Shown piece by piece: positions 45,811 through 54,217 of a stretch of DNA of 64,000 nt; the stretch's first letter is position 1; each line of letters opens with the position of its first letter. The position numbers and the translations under genes are program-made. Where the stretch lies: assembly GCF_001192835.1 (NCBI RefSeq), contig NZ_DF968182.1, positions 719,748-783,747 on the forward strand, read 5' to 3'. This DNA is from Lentimicrobium saccharophilum (lineage in GTDB: Bacteria; Bacteroidota; Bacteroidia; Bacteroidales; Lentimicrobiaceae). The notes beneath the pieces were generated by a model, which was not told the origin of the DNA, ran no database searches, and saw only the letters and a list, made by a program, of their open reading frames with translations.

Positions 45811-46770
45811 TTACCTGCGTGTCAGCAGCCAGGCATCGGGAAATTTGCCATGTCGAAGTTCATTCACCTTGCTGATTGCCAGATCTTTGTTACTGAATCC
45901 GGCGGCGCTTACATGGTAAAGGCCCCGGCTGTTTTGCCCTGCGATGGAAGCATCATAACCTTCCGCCCTGAGATCGCTGACCAATTTCTCGGCATTTTCC
46001 TGAATGCTGAAAGCCCCGGCAATTACAAAGTAAATGTCAGGCTTTACGGCTTCGGCAGGCTCAGGGGCTGAAACAGGCTCCGGGGTGATTTCGGCCGGGC
46101 TTACCGTATAGGTTGCCACTTCAGGGTTACCGGTATTCACCTGGACCGGCGATTCGGACTGCGCCGGGATCAGGGAGGCATAATTGTTCTTCAGGCGGGT
46201 CAGACCTCCCGTATTCAGCGCACTCCAGACCGAAATGGCAGCAAGGGGCAGCAGTATGGCGGCCCACCTGAGCGTGGAAGGAAGTTTGCGCATGGCAGGT
46301 AATGCCCGGCTTCCGGTCAGGCTGCGGCTGATCTTTTCCTGAAGGCCTTCACGGTTAACAGGCTCGGAAGTAAATGGAACAAGACCGAAGGCATCATCAA
46401 GAAAGTTTGATCCCTTTTCAGGAGTAAAACGCAGGTTGTTCTCACGGTCTGCAGTCAGGCGCCCGATTCCTGCCATTACGATTTCGCCTTTTTTGCCCAG
46501 TACGTTCAATAACCCGTTCACCGCTGACTCTATCAGCCTGTTGGCTTCCGCATAGGTGATTCCTTCACCGGAAGCAATGGCGTTGGCCAGGATACCATCG
46601 TTGTTGCATAACCTTGCATTGAAAGCAAGTTGCCTCGAAGGGGGCATGAAGGTGTGCGTTACCGGATGGATGGTGGCCGGGGTGTAATTGGCGATAAACC
46701 CTCCAAGACCGGGGATAATCACGCAATCGTGCTCAAACAGCAGGCTGCTGATGTACTTTTCAAGATCCAT
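45811..46770 (-). CDS. Membrane protein with HU-like (CCDC81) domains and SPOR domain
   Basis: This 319-residue protein has two N-terminal HU/CCDC81-type domains (about 1-60 and 65-130), a transmembrane helix (about 167-186) and a C-terminal SPOR domain (about 244-319, YFVIAGAFSIQENAEKL). SPOR domains bind denuded peptidoglycan at division sites. The HU-like half faces the cytoplasm and could bind DNA or a protein partner. It may link chromosome or cytoplasmic structure to the septum. This architecture occurs in Bacteroidetes, but I know of no assigned function. Confidence 0.85.
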   Translation of the reverse strand: MDLEKYISSLLFEHDCVIIPGLGGFIANYTPATIHPVTHTFMPPSRQLAFNARLCNNDGILANAIASGEGITYAEANRLIESAVNGLLNVLGKKGEIVMAGIGRLTADRENNLRFTPEKGSNFLDDAFGLVPFTSEPVNREGLQEKISRSLTGSRALPAMRKLPSTLRWAAILLPLAAISVWSALNTGGLTRLKNNYASLIPAQSESPVQVNTGNPEVATYTVSPAEITPEPVSAPEPAEAVKPDIYFVIAGAFSIQENAEKLVSDLRAEGYDASIAGQNSRGLYHVSAAGFSNKDLAISKVNELRHGKFPDAWLLTRR

Positions 46771-46894
46771 AACAACGGTTTTGCTTCAAAGGGGCCGGGT
46801 TAAACAATTTGTGCTGAATGAATTCCGGTTCCGGCTGATTAAAAGTTACGCCCTTTCAAACGCAGCGCTAAGATAAAGGGTTGAAACCGCTTTT

Positions 46895-47674
46895 TCAAGA
46901 GATGTTGGTAAGTTTTGATAAGTCTTCGGGGGTGTCAATGCCAATGGTTTCAAAATCAGTGATATCTGTTTGAATGGGATATCCGTTCCATAGCCAGCGC
47001 AACTGCTCCAGCGATTCAGCGGTTTCGGGCGGGGCGGGCGGAAGCTGGGAAATATCCTGCAGCGTTTGCGTTCGGTAGGCATAGATGCCGATATGCCTGT
47101 AAAATGTGAATGCCGATGTCCATACTTCATCTGGAAGCTGCCTGATATGCGGAATGGGCGACCTGCTGAAAAGCAGGGCCCTGCCGGTTTTGTCAGTAAC
47201 CACCTTTACCACGTTGGGATTGAACAGGTCTTCCGTTTTATCGATAACCTTGATCAGGGTGGCTATCCGGGTTTCGTTGTTGCTGAATAAGTTTACCACA
47301 CTTTCGATCTGTTCCGGACGTATGGTTGGCTCATCGCCCTGGATATTCACTGCAATATCATAGTGTTCACCGTTTTCGTCAAGTTTTCTGAGTGTTTCGG
47401 CAATGCGGTCGGTTCCGCTGGGGTGGTGCGGGCTGGTCATAATGACCCTTCCTCCGAAACCGGTAACATGGTCGGCAATCCTGGCATCATCAGTGGCCAC
47501 GATCACGGTGCTGAGCAGCGCGCAGCCGGAGGCCTGTCTATAAACCCGTTCAATCATGCTCATTCCCTGGATCATCACCAGGGGTTTCCCCGGGAAACGG
47601 GTGGAGGCGTATCTGGCCGGGATGATACCGGCAACAGTAAGGCCGGTATCAGAAAAGTCCATGGATTTCGGCAT
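46895..47674 (-). CDS. kdsB: 3-deoxy-manno-octulosonate cytidylyltransferase
   Basis: KdsB activates Kdo as CMP-Kdo for lipid A core synthesis. The 259 residues show IIPARYASTRFPGKPL, AVNIQGDEP, the late RHIGIYAYR and a C-terminal DTPEDL. It is preceded by a deoxynucleoside kinase gene whose 3' end it overlaps by 26 bases (14 if the Met at 47662 is used), so the pair is translationally linked. Confidence 0.96.
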   Translation of the reverse strand: MPKSMDFSDTGLTVAGIIPARYASTRFPGKPLVMIQGMSMIERVYRQASGCALLSTVIVATDDARIADHVTGFGGRVIMTSPHHPSGTDRIAETLRKLDENGEHYDIAVNIQGDEPTIRPEQIESVVNLFSNNETRIATLIKVIDKTEDLFNPNVVKVVTDKTGRALLFSRSPIPHIRQLPDEVWTSAFTFYRHIGIYAYRTQTLQDISQLPPAPPETAESLEQLRWLWNGYPIQTDITDFETIGIDTPEDLSKLTNIS

Positions 47675-48263
47675 TGATTTTGTCGATTACCACCGCCAGA
47701 TCTTCGGGTTTTTCCGAAAAATTAAGGTTATCCACCTCCACAATCAGCAGCTTACCCAGTTTGTATCCGCCAATCCAGGCTTCGTAGCGGTCGTTCAGGC
47801 TTTTCAAATAATCCAGCCTGATGGAGTTCTCATAATCCCTGCCGCGCTTCTGAATCTGCGAAACCAGGGTAGGTACACTTGCCTTCAGATAGATCAGCAG
47901 GTCGGGCGGCTTTACAAATGTGCTCATCAGCTCAAACAGGGAGGAGTAATTCTGAAAGTCACGGGTAGTCATCAGGTTCATCGAGTGCAGGTTTGGGGCG
48001 AAGATGTAAGCGTCTTCATAAATGGTCCTGTCCTGAACCACCGTTTTGCCGCTGTTCCTGATTTCGATAATCTGCCTGAACCTGCTGTTAAGGAAGTAAA
48101 CCTGCAGGTTGAACGACCAGCGCTGCATATCCTCATAGAAACTGGGGAGATACGGATTGGTTTCTACATCTTCGAAATGGGCCTGCCAGCCAAAATGCTT
48201 GGCAAGCAACCCGCAGAGGGTGGTTTTCCCTGAACCGATATTTCCGGCGATGGCTATATGCAT
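47649..48263 (-). CDS. Deoxynucleoside kinase
   Basis: This 204-residue cytoplasmic kinase has the P-loop GNIGSGKTTL, the substrate motif EDVETNPYLPSFYEDM and the DRT-type motif QDRTIYEDAYIF of the deoxyadenosine/deoxyguanosine kinase family. It phosphorylates deoxynucleosides for salvage; the base preference is not clear from sequence. Its 3' end overlaps kdsB. Confidence 0.92.
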   Translation of the reverse strand: MHIAIAGNIGSGKTTLCGLLAKHFGWQAHFEDVETNPYLPSFYEDMQRWSFNLQVYFLNSRFRQIIEIRNSGKTVVQDRTIYEDAYIFAPNLHSMNLMTTRDFQNYSSLFELMSTFVKPPDLLIYLKASVPTLVSQIQKRGRDYENSIRLDYLKSLNDRYEAWIGGYKLGKLLIVEVDNLNFSEKPEDLAVVIDKINAEIHGLF

Positions 48264-48301
48264 TGGATTTGTTTTGTGTTGTGTCTTATTGAGATTAATT
48301 G

Positions 48302-49816
48302 TCAGCCCTGACGGTTCATTCCCAGGATTTCATCCACATATTTCCGGTCATTGGAGAGCCTGGGTACCTTGTATTGCCCCCCGAGCCTGTCCCTGAGTTT
48401 AAGCCATTGATAAAAGGTGCCCTCCGGCATTGACCTTACAATGGGATTGCCCAGGATCATGTTGTGATAGCGTTTTGCTTCATAATCGGAGTTCAGCGAT
48501 TTCAGTGCATTATCCAGCACTTCGGCAAAATACTGGAGATCTTCGGGCGGGGTGGCGAATTCAATCAGCCATTCATGTGCCCCGCTTCCGGTATCTCCGA
48601 AATATACCGGTGCAGCAGTGTATTCATTCAACATGGCGCCGGTTTTCGCACAGGCGCAGTCAAGCGCTTTCAGCGCATTGTCGATGATCAGTTCCTCCCC
48701 GAAAGCATTGATGTAATTTTTTGTTCTGCCGGTGATCCTGATGCGGTAAGGATCGGTGGAGGTAAAGGTAACGGTGTCACCGATCTTATACCTCCACAAA
48801 CCTGCATTGGTACTGATGATCATGGCATAGTTGATTCCGGGTTTCACATCCCCGAGCACAACCGGTTTGCCCTGACCGGTACCTTCATCATCCAGCGGGA
48901 TAAATTCGTAAAAAATGCCGTAATCCAGCATCAGCAGCATATCATCGGCAATGGTCCGGTCCTGTATCCCGAAAAAGCCTTCGGAGGCGTTATAGGTTTC
49001 AAGATAGTTCATGGGTTCCGGAATCAGTTTTTTAAACTGACTGCGGTAAGGGGTAAAGCTGACACCTCCATGGATAAAAAGCTCAAGGTTGGGCCACACT
49101 TCCCTGATATCCGTTTTACCTGTAATCTCTAATATGCGTTTCAGGAGTACCAGGGTCCACGAAGGGACGCCCGTTATATTTGTTACGTCTTCCTTACTCG
49201 TAATGGATGCTATTTTTTCAATCTTTTGCTCCCATTCACTCATCAGGGCAACGGAAAGTTCCGGGGTGCGGATCAGTTCTATCCAGGTGGGGAGGTTCTC
49301 CATCAGGATTGCTGAAACATCACCCACCATCGTCCCGGCCTCCGGATTATCAGGAAAATGTGAGCCGCCCATTCCCAGCAGCTTACCGGTAAAAATCCGT
49401 GTATCGGGATTGTTGTTGCAGTAAATGGATAACAGGTCTTTCCCGCCTTTGAAATGGCATTCTTCCAGCGCTTCCTGGCTTACAGGAATAAATTTGCTCT
49501 TGTCGCTGGTCGTTCCTGATGATTTGGCAAACCATTTTACTTCCGAGTTCCAGAGTAGATTCTGTTCGCCCCGTCGCAAACGGTCGATGTACGGCTTCAG
49601 GTCCTCGTATTCATTTAACGGAACACGCCGGGCAAAGGCTTCATAGTTTTCTATGCCGGCATACCCGTATTTTTTTCCCCATTCTGTGTTCCGTGCCGAA
49701 AGGATCAGCCGCCTGAACCATTCTTCCTGGACATCGTGGGGGTATTTCATGAAAAGCTCAAGCTGATGCATGCGTTTTTTCATGAACCATGAAATCACGG
49801 AATTGATTATCGTCAT
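48302..49816 (-). CDS. GH3 auxin-responsive-promoter-family acyl-adenylating protein
   Basis: The frame opens at 49963, but the ATG at 49814-49816 (504 residues) matches the family start (INSVISWFMKKR). A -7 box at 49837-49844 lies just upstream, so the earlier starts fall at or before transcription begins. Features include KSSGTTSDKSKFIPVS (ATP loop), YNASEGFFGIQ and LWRYKIGDTV, as in plant GH3 acyl-amido synthetases of the ANL superfamily. Bacteroidetes often carry one such gene; the natural substrate is unknown. It is divergent from ispE. Confidence 0.92.
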   Translation of the reverse strand: MTIINSVISWFMKKRMHQLELFMKYPHDVQEEWFRRLILSARNTEWGKKYGYAGIENYEAFARRVPLNEYEDLKPYIDRLRRGEQNLLWNSEVKWFAKSSGTTSDKSKFIPVSQEALEECHFKGGKDLLSIYCNNNPDTRIFTGKLLGMGGSHFPDNPEAGTMVGDVSAILMENLPTWIELIRTPELSVALMSEWEQKIEKIASITSKEDVTNITGVPSWTLVLLKRILEITGKTDIREVWPNLELFIHGGVSFTPYRSQFKKLIPEPMNYLETYNASEGFFGIQDRTIADDMLLMLDYGIFYEFIPLDDEGTGQGKPVVLGDVKPGINYAMIISTNAGLWRYKIGDTVTFTSTDPYRIRITGRTKNYINAFGEELIIDNALKALDCACAKTGAMLNEYTAAPVYFGDTGSGAHEWLIEFATPPEDLQYFAEVLDNALKSLNSDYEAKRYHNMILGNPIVRSMPEGTFYQWLKLRDRLGGQYKVPRLSNDRKYVDEILGMNRQG

Positions 49817-49836
49817 CTGGAACTGTTTTGTCATTA

Positions 49837-49844
49837 CAAAATTA
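49837..49844 (-). promoter_or_regulatory. Candidate -7 box of the GH3-family gene
   Basis: TAATTTTG on the minus strand fits TAnnTTTG, about 20 bases before the chosen ATG. Confidence 0.35.
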
Positions 49845-49984
49845 ATTTTTAATCCGTAACCACCACGGGCTTTCAATGCGAATGATCCTTTTTTGGAAAA
49901 AGTATTTTCCGCCCCCGGTCGTGAACGGAAAAGTGAGATCGGGCCCGGTGAAAGTTTACGCAAGCCGGCAGTTTATAAATGATT

Positions 49985-50008
49985 GCACGTATATTTGCAT
50001 TTACGTGC
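49985..50008 (+). promoter_or_regulatory. ispE -7 box enclosed by an inverted repeat
   Basis: TATATTTG (49990-49997) fits TAnnTTTG, 30 bases before the ispE ATG. GCACGTA (49985-49991) and TACGTGC (50002-50008) form perfect seven-base arms around it. A protein bound here would cover the promoter. Confidence 0.45.
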
Positions 50009-50027
50009 GTGGAGAAACGGCTGTCTT

Positions 50028-50843
50028 ATGATTGTATTTCCAAATGCAAAGATTAATCTGGGCCTCAGGATTCTGAGAAAAAGAACCGATGGATTTCATG
50101 ACATTGAAACCATTATGATTCCTATTGGCCTGTCAGATGCATTGGAGATTGTTCCCTCCGCTGACGGAGAATTTGCATTCACCTCTTCAGGAATTGCAAT
50201 TCAGTGCGATCCGGAAGAAAACCTTTGCGTTAAGGCTTTCAGGATGATGCAGCGGAAGTACGGGCTTCCGGAAGTGAAAATTCACCTGCATAAAGCGATA
50301 CCGGCCGGGGCCGGGCTGGGCGGGGGATCGTCGGATGCCGCCTTTGCCCTGAAGCTGACCCGGCGGTTGTTCAGCATTAAAGTTTGCGGAAATGAATTAC
50401 TCGAAATGGCGGCTGCCCTGGGCAGCGACTGTCCCTTTTTTATCGAAAACATAACCTCAGTTGCCTCCGGCCGGGGAGAGGCGCTGCAGCCTTTTCCCTT
50501 GTCCTTGAAGGGATATCATCTTTTACTGGTTAAACCGGATATCAATGTTTCCACGCCCTGGGCGTACAAAAGTATTACCCCGTCCGGAATACCGCTTCCG
50601 GCCCCTGATCAGCTTCAGGAAAACCCGGACGCCTGGGATGCAATGCTTGTCAATGATTTTGAGCCGGCAGTAATGAAATCTTATCCGGAGATAAAGGAGG
50701 TTCGTGACAGGATCCGGGGCCTGGGCGCATTTTATACCGCCATGAGTGGCAGCGGTTCTGCGGTTTTCGGATTATTTAAAAGTGCTCCTTTTGTGAGAAA
50801 GGAAGATTTCAGCGGGATGTTTGTCTGGCAGGAATTGCGCTGA
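50028..50843 (+). CDS. ispE: 4-diphosphocytidyl-2-C-methyl-D-erythritol kinase
   Basis: IspE catalyses the ATP-dependent kinase step of the MEP isoprenoid pathway. The ATG at 50028 gives 271 residues; the frame opens at 49983, but the family begins with FPNAKINLGL. The GHMP-kinase motif PAGAGLGGGSSDAA and the C-terminal MSGSGSAVFGLF are intact. It is divergent from the GH3-family gene. Confidence 0.96.
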   Translation: MIVFPNAKINLGLRILRKRTDGFHDIETIMIPIGLSDALEIVPSADGEFAFTSSGIAIQCDPEENLCVKAFRMMQRKYGLPEVKIHLHKAIPAGAGLGGGSSDAAFALKLTRRLFSIKVCGNELLEMAAALGSDCPFFIENITSVASGRGEALQPFPLSLKGYHLLLVKPDINVSTPWAYKSITPSGIPLPAPDQLQENPDAWDAMLVNDFEPAVMKSYPEIKEVRDRIRGLGAFYTAMSGSGSAVFGLFKSAPFVRKEDFSGMFVWQELR

Positions 50844-50849
50844 ATTTTC

Positions 50850-50880
50850 CGGTGAGGAAAGATTTGCAGATCACCGTTTA
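50850..50880 (+). terminator. Possible terminator of ispE
   Basis: CGGTGA (50850-50855) pairs with TCACCG (50871-50876) and is followed by TTTAAT, seven bases past the ispE stop. The stem is short. Confidence 0.4.
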
Positions 50881-50958
50881 ATAAAATCAATCACAATCCT
50901 TAAAAATGCGAGTGGGGACATTCAGGCCGTTGAACTGCTGCTCTGCTGATATCTTTTG

Positions 50959-52035
50959 CTATTTGGGCGCCACCCTGAGCAGGTAGATGCCCAGCAGTCC
51001 AAAGATAAAATTGGGTATCCAGACAGCCACTACGGGCGGCAGATTCCCGAATGTGGCAAACACGGTGGTTACCTGCATAAACAGGATAAATGCAAAGCAG
51101 ATCGTAATGCCCACCCCGAGGTTGAAGCCAATGCCCCCCCTGACTTTCCGGCTCGACAGGGATACCCCGATCAGGGTCAGGACTATGGTCGCAAATGGGA
51201 ATGCGATTCTTTTGTGCTTTTCAATCTGGAATTTCATCAGGTTTCCTGACCCCCTCATCTTTTCGGCATCGATAAAATCGCGTAATTCCCGGTAATTCAT
51301 ATAAATGGCATCATCAACATCCACGGCAAAATCTTCGGGCCTTAAGTTCAGCAGGGTGTCAAACTGCTGTCCGCGGGTGATTATTTCCCCGCTTTCCTGA
51401 ATTTGTCTTTTTACCCAGTTTTCTATTTTCCACATGCCGGTGATGCTGTCCCACCTGAGGTAATCGCTGCTGAGCTTGTAGTCCATGCCTCCCTCGTGAT
51501 AACCTTCCAGCGAAAAGCGGTAACCTGACTTATTCTTCATGTCAAAACTTTCGACATAGGCAAAAACACCAGGGCTGATCTGCATATGGATATTGTTCAT
51601 ATTCGCCTTGCGCTGACTTTTCAGGTATTTTTTCTGGAACTCCTGCATGTTCTTGCTGGTTTCCGGAATCACAAAATTGGTCAGTCCGAACGACATCAGG
51701 GCAAGGAAAAGTGAGGAGATCAGGTAAGGCCTGAGCATACGCCTGAAACTGACGCCGCTGTTGAGTATGGCAACAATCTCGGTGTTGGCGGCCAGTTTTG
51801 AAGTAAAGAAAATAACGGCTATAAACGTGAACAGCGCGCTGAAAAGATTGATAAAATAGGGGATGAAATTGGCGTAATACTGGAAGATGATTGCTTCGAG
51901 CGGGGGCTTGCGCTCCAGGAAGTCATCTATTTTTTCTGAAATGTCGAAAATAATGATGATAACCGCCAGTAAGGCAATGGCATAGAAGAAGGTGCCCAGG
52001 AACTTGCGTATGATGTAGAGGTCAAGTTTTTTCAT
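50959..52035 (-). CDS. LptF/LptG (YjgP/YjgQ) family permease
   Basis: This 358-residue inner-membrane protein has two or three N-terminal membrane helices, a periplasmic beta-jellyroll domain (about 125-260) and three C-terminal helices. It begins KKLDLYIIRKFLGTFFYAI and ends with the FGLLGIYLLRVAPK helix. The family forms the LptB2FG exporter that pulls LPS from the inner membrane. It lies 47 bases downstream of tgt, a pairing seen in many Bacteroidetes. LptF and LptG cannot be told apart safely here. Confidence 0.92.
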   Translation of the reverse strand: MKKLDLYIIRKFLGTFFYAIALLAVIIIIFDISEKIDDFLERKPPLEAIIFQYYANFIPYFINLFSALFTFIAVIFFTSKLAANTEIVAILNSGVSFRRMLRPYLISSLFLALMSFGLTNFVIPETSKNMQEFQKKYLKSQRKANMNNIHMQISPGVFAYVESFDMKNKSGYRFSLEGYHEGGMDYKLSSDYLRWDSITGMWKIENWVKRQIQESGEIITRGQQFDTLLNLRPEDFAVDVDDAIYMNYRELRDFIDAEKMRGSGNLMKFQIEKHKRIAFPFATIVLTLIGVSLSSRKVRGGIGFNLGVGITICFAFILFMQVTTVFATFGNLPPVVAVWIPNFIFGLLGIYLLRVAPK

Positions 52036-52082
52036 GCTTTTCTGCCGGTACCGGGATTGTTAACGGGCTTCGGTTGTCTTTA

Positions 52083-53213
52083 TTATATGCGTTGTCCCAG
52101 ACGTTTAACCATTTCATCCTTCCAGGTGCTGAATGTCCCTGCTTCGATTTTTCTGCGCGCCTCGTCAACCAGCCAGAGGTAAAAGGCGATGTTGTGCTGG
52201 CTGGCGATCATGGGCCCGAGGATTTCGCCGGCTACGAACAAATGCCTGACATAAGCCCTGCTGTATGCGCTGTCGACAAAAGATGTTCCTTCAGGATCCA
52301 GGGGCGAAAAGTCGGCTTTCCATTTTTCGTTTTTCAGGTTGATGATGCCCTGGCTGGTAAAGATCATGCCGTTGCGGCCGTTGCGGGTCGGCATCACGCA
52401 GTCGAACATATCCACCCCCTGAGAAATGCCTTCCAGAATATTTACCGGAGTGCCTACGCCCATCAGGTAACGTGGCTTGTCGTGAGGCAATATGCTGCAG
52501 ACCAGTTCGGTAAATTCATACATGGTTTCCACCGGTTCGCCCACGGCCAGGCCGCCGATGGCGTTGCCTCCGGCGTTGCATGAAGCGATTTTCTCGGCCG
52601 ACCGTATCCTCAGATCTTTGTAAACGCTGCCCTGTACAATGGGGAAGAGGGTCTGGCGGTAGCCGTACAGATCTTCGGTTTCATTGAAACGGGCGATGCA
52701 GCGGTCGAGCCAGCGGTGGGTGAGCTCCATGGATTTGACGGCATAGTTGTAATCGCAGGGGTAGGGGGTGCATTCGTCAAAGGCCATAATGATGTCGGCG
52801 CCGATGATGCGCTGGATATCCATGACCCGCTCGGGACTGAACATATGTTTCGATCCGTCGATGTGCGACTGGAATACGACGCCTTCTTCCTTCATTTTAC
52901 GGCGGTCGGTAAGCGAATACACCTGGTAACCGCCGCTGTCGGTTAGTATGGGTTTCTTCCAGCCGTTGAATTTATGCAACCCGCCGGCTTCACGCAGAAT
53001 ATCCAGTCCCGGCCTGAGGTAAAGGTGATAGGTATTGCCTAAAATGATCCGGGCTTTCACATCTTCGTCCACATCCCTGATATGCACGGCCTTCACGGTA
53101 CCGGCTGTACCCACGGGCATAAATACCGGCGTGGCAATTTCGCCATGATCAGTAGTGATCAGGCCTGCGCGGGCATTTGAACGGGAATCGGTATGCGTAA
53201 GCCTGAAATCCAT
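52083..53213 (-). CDS. tgt: Queuine tRNA-ribosyltransferase without the usual zinc cysteines
   Basis: Tgt swaps guanine 34 of certain tRNAs for a queuosine precursor. The 376-residue protein keeps the catalytic regions: Asp92 in ILTDSGGYQVYS, GGLAVGEP and the second-Asp region FDCVMPTRNGRNG. The zinc site normally reads CxCxxC near residue 300, but here the sequence is DPEGTSFVDSAYSRAY with no cysteine; the later His (ASQHN) is present. This appears to be the Bacteroidetes variant. A TAACTTTG -7 box precedes it. Confidence 0.95.
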   Translation of the reverse strand: MDFRLTHTDSRSNARAGLITTDHGEIATPVFMPVGTAGTVKAVHIRDVDEDVKARIILGNTYHLYLRPGLDILREAGGLHKFNGWKKPILTDSGGYQVYSLTDRRKMKEEGVVFQSHIDGSKHMFSPERVMDIQRIIGADIIMAFDECTPYPCDYNYAVKSMELTHRWLDRCIARFNETEDLYGYRQTLFPIVQGSVYKDLRIRSAEKIASCNAGGNAIGGLAVGEPVETMYEFTELVCSILPHDKPRYLMGVGTPVNILEGISQGVDMFDCVMPTRNGRNGMIFTSQGIINLKNEKWKADFSPLDPEGTSFVDSAYSRAYVRHLFVAGEILGPMIASQHNIAFYLWLVDEARRKIEAGTFSTWKDEMVKRLGQRI

Positions 53214-53246
53214 GAAATAAAATGTGTTTTAAAAAATTTGAGGATG

Positions 53247-53254
53247 CAAAGTTA
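53247..53254 (-). promoter_or_regulatory. Candidate -7 box of tgt
   Basis: TAACTTTG on the minus strand lies about 35 bases before the ATG, the same octamer as for secA and the ABC ATPase gene. Confidence 0.35.
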
Positions 53255-53475
53255 GCAATCTTCGGGGGATTGAAAGGAAAAGGAATTTCGCAACCGGAAC
53301 AGACATTCCGCATGAAGTTTTATGAAAGGGATTATCAGGATAAGTATGCTGAACGGGATTGATGTTTTGAAGTAAAAAAAAACTACATTAGCTGTGCTTT
53401 TGAAAGGATCGGGTAAGCGTGCATTATGGATTGGTGGCAAATCGAAAATATACGCATTGATGTACATATACTTAC

Positions 53476-53486
53476 GTTGGCAACAA
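53476..53486 (+). repeat. Left copy of the 11-base near-repeat flanking the AT-rich gene
   Basis: GTTGGCAACAA lies seven bases before the start codon of the small membrane-protein gene and matches 54019-54029 (GTTGGTAGCAA) with two transitions. Confidence 0.55.
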
Positions 53487-53492
53487 TTGTAA

Positions 53493-54026
53493 ATGACAGA
53501 TACACAGCATAAATACAACAGACCAACGGACACTATTTTTTACCAAGTAGTTTTCTTGACATTAATTGGCATCTATGGATTTATTATTGTTCGAGAAGCA
53601 CATTCTCTATTTGTGGACTTTAGTGTTAAAAGACTAATCGTGTTATTGTTGCTTTCCTTTGTTGTTCTTGGAGTTGAATATTTGATCTTGCAGATTCTTT
53701 TAATGCGAAAAGAATACAACAACATTGATAACGACAAAGAGATTATTATTGACAACAATAATAGACAGATTTTGATTAGGCAATTTGCAATAGACAGGGT
53801 TATAAAAAATGAGGAAATTGATTCATCCGAGGTATATGAATCATGGGTCGCAGCCTACCCATTGGGATATTTTAAATTTATCAAGATTACATTAAAAAGT
53901 GGAGAGAGTTTTCTGATTACTGGATTCACTTTGCCATTATTAGAATCTGACTTATCAATTTTATTAAAGGGAACTAAAATGAAGATATACAGACGATTTA
54001 TTAACCGGACAAACAACTGTTGGTAG
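53493..54026 (+). CDS. Hypothetical membrane protein in an AT-rich island
   Basis: This 177-residue protein has two hydrophobic helices (about 15-35 and 47-69) followed by a soluble domain of about 105 residues. The soluble part has beta-strand character (KEIIIDNNNRQILIRQF, FKFIKITLKSGESFLITGF), a pattern that recalls bacterial PH-like domains; this is only an impression. No family is recognised. Base composition is clearly lower in G+C than all neighbours (roughly one third by eye), suggesting transfer. The stop codon overlaps the right copy of an 11-base repeat and is followed after four bases by a long dyad, as in integron-type gene cassettes. Confidence 0.75.
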   Translation: MTDTQHKYNRPTDTIFYQVVFLTLIGIYGFIIVREAHSLFVDFSVKRLIVLLLLSFVVLGVEYLILQILLMRKEYNNIDNDKEIIIDNNNRQILIRQFAIDRVIKNEEIDSSEVYESWVAAYPLGYFKFIKITLKSGESFLITGFTLPLLESDLSILLKGTKMKIYRRFINRTNNCW

Positions 54027-54029
54027 CAA
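54019..54029 (+). repeat. Right copy of the 11-base near-repeat
   Basis: GTTGGTAGCAA overlaps the stop codon of the small membrane-protein gene. It lies 543 bases from the left copy. Confidence 0.55.
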
Positions 54030-54030
54030 A

Positions 54031-54139
54031 AACTATATGTCAATTGGGGTTTCGGTGCATACAACAAAGTTCGCAGCCCGCAACAACCTCGGTGGGGTTC
54101 GACAGGAAAGCAGCCCGCAATCCCCAACTGCATATCGTT
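54031..54139. repeat. Long imperfect dyad (attC-like structure)
   Basis: The left arm 54031-54049 (AAC...TTGGGG) pairs with 54122-54139 (CCCCAAC...GTT) with few mismatches and one bulge. The 72 bases between include a repeated GCAGCCCGCAA (54073-54083 and 54110-54120). The outer ends are AAC and GTT, as in integron attC sites, but the full RYYYAAC/GTTRRRY boxes are not met. Confidence 0.55.
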
Positions 54140-54217
54140 CCGTCCGTTACTCCTGATTTCCGCCCCTTTTTTTCACGTCATTACCCGGCTTTAAAATTCC
54201 TTTATTCCCTGCCGGCT

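Noticed and set aside
53476-54139. Canonical integron with attC sites
   Set aside because: The dyad ends resemble attC, but the RYYYAAC and GTTRRRY boxes do not match fully and there is no integrase or second cassette in the window. Reported only as cassette-like.
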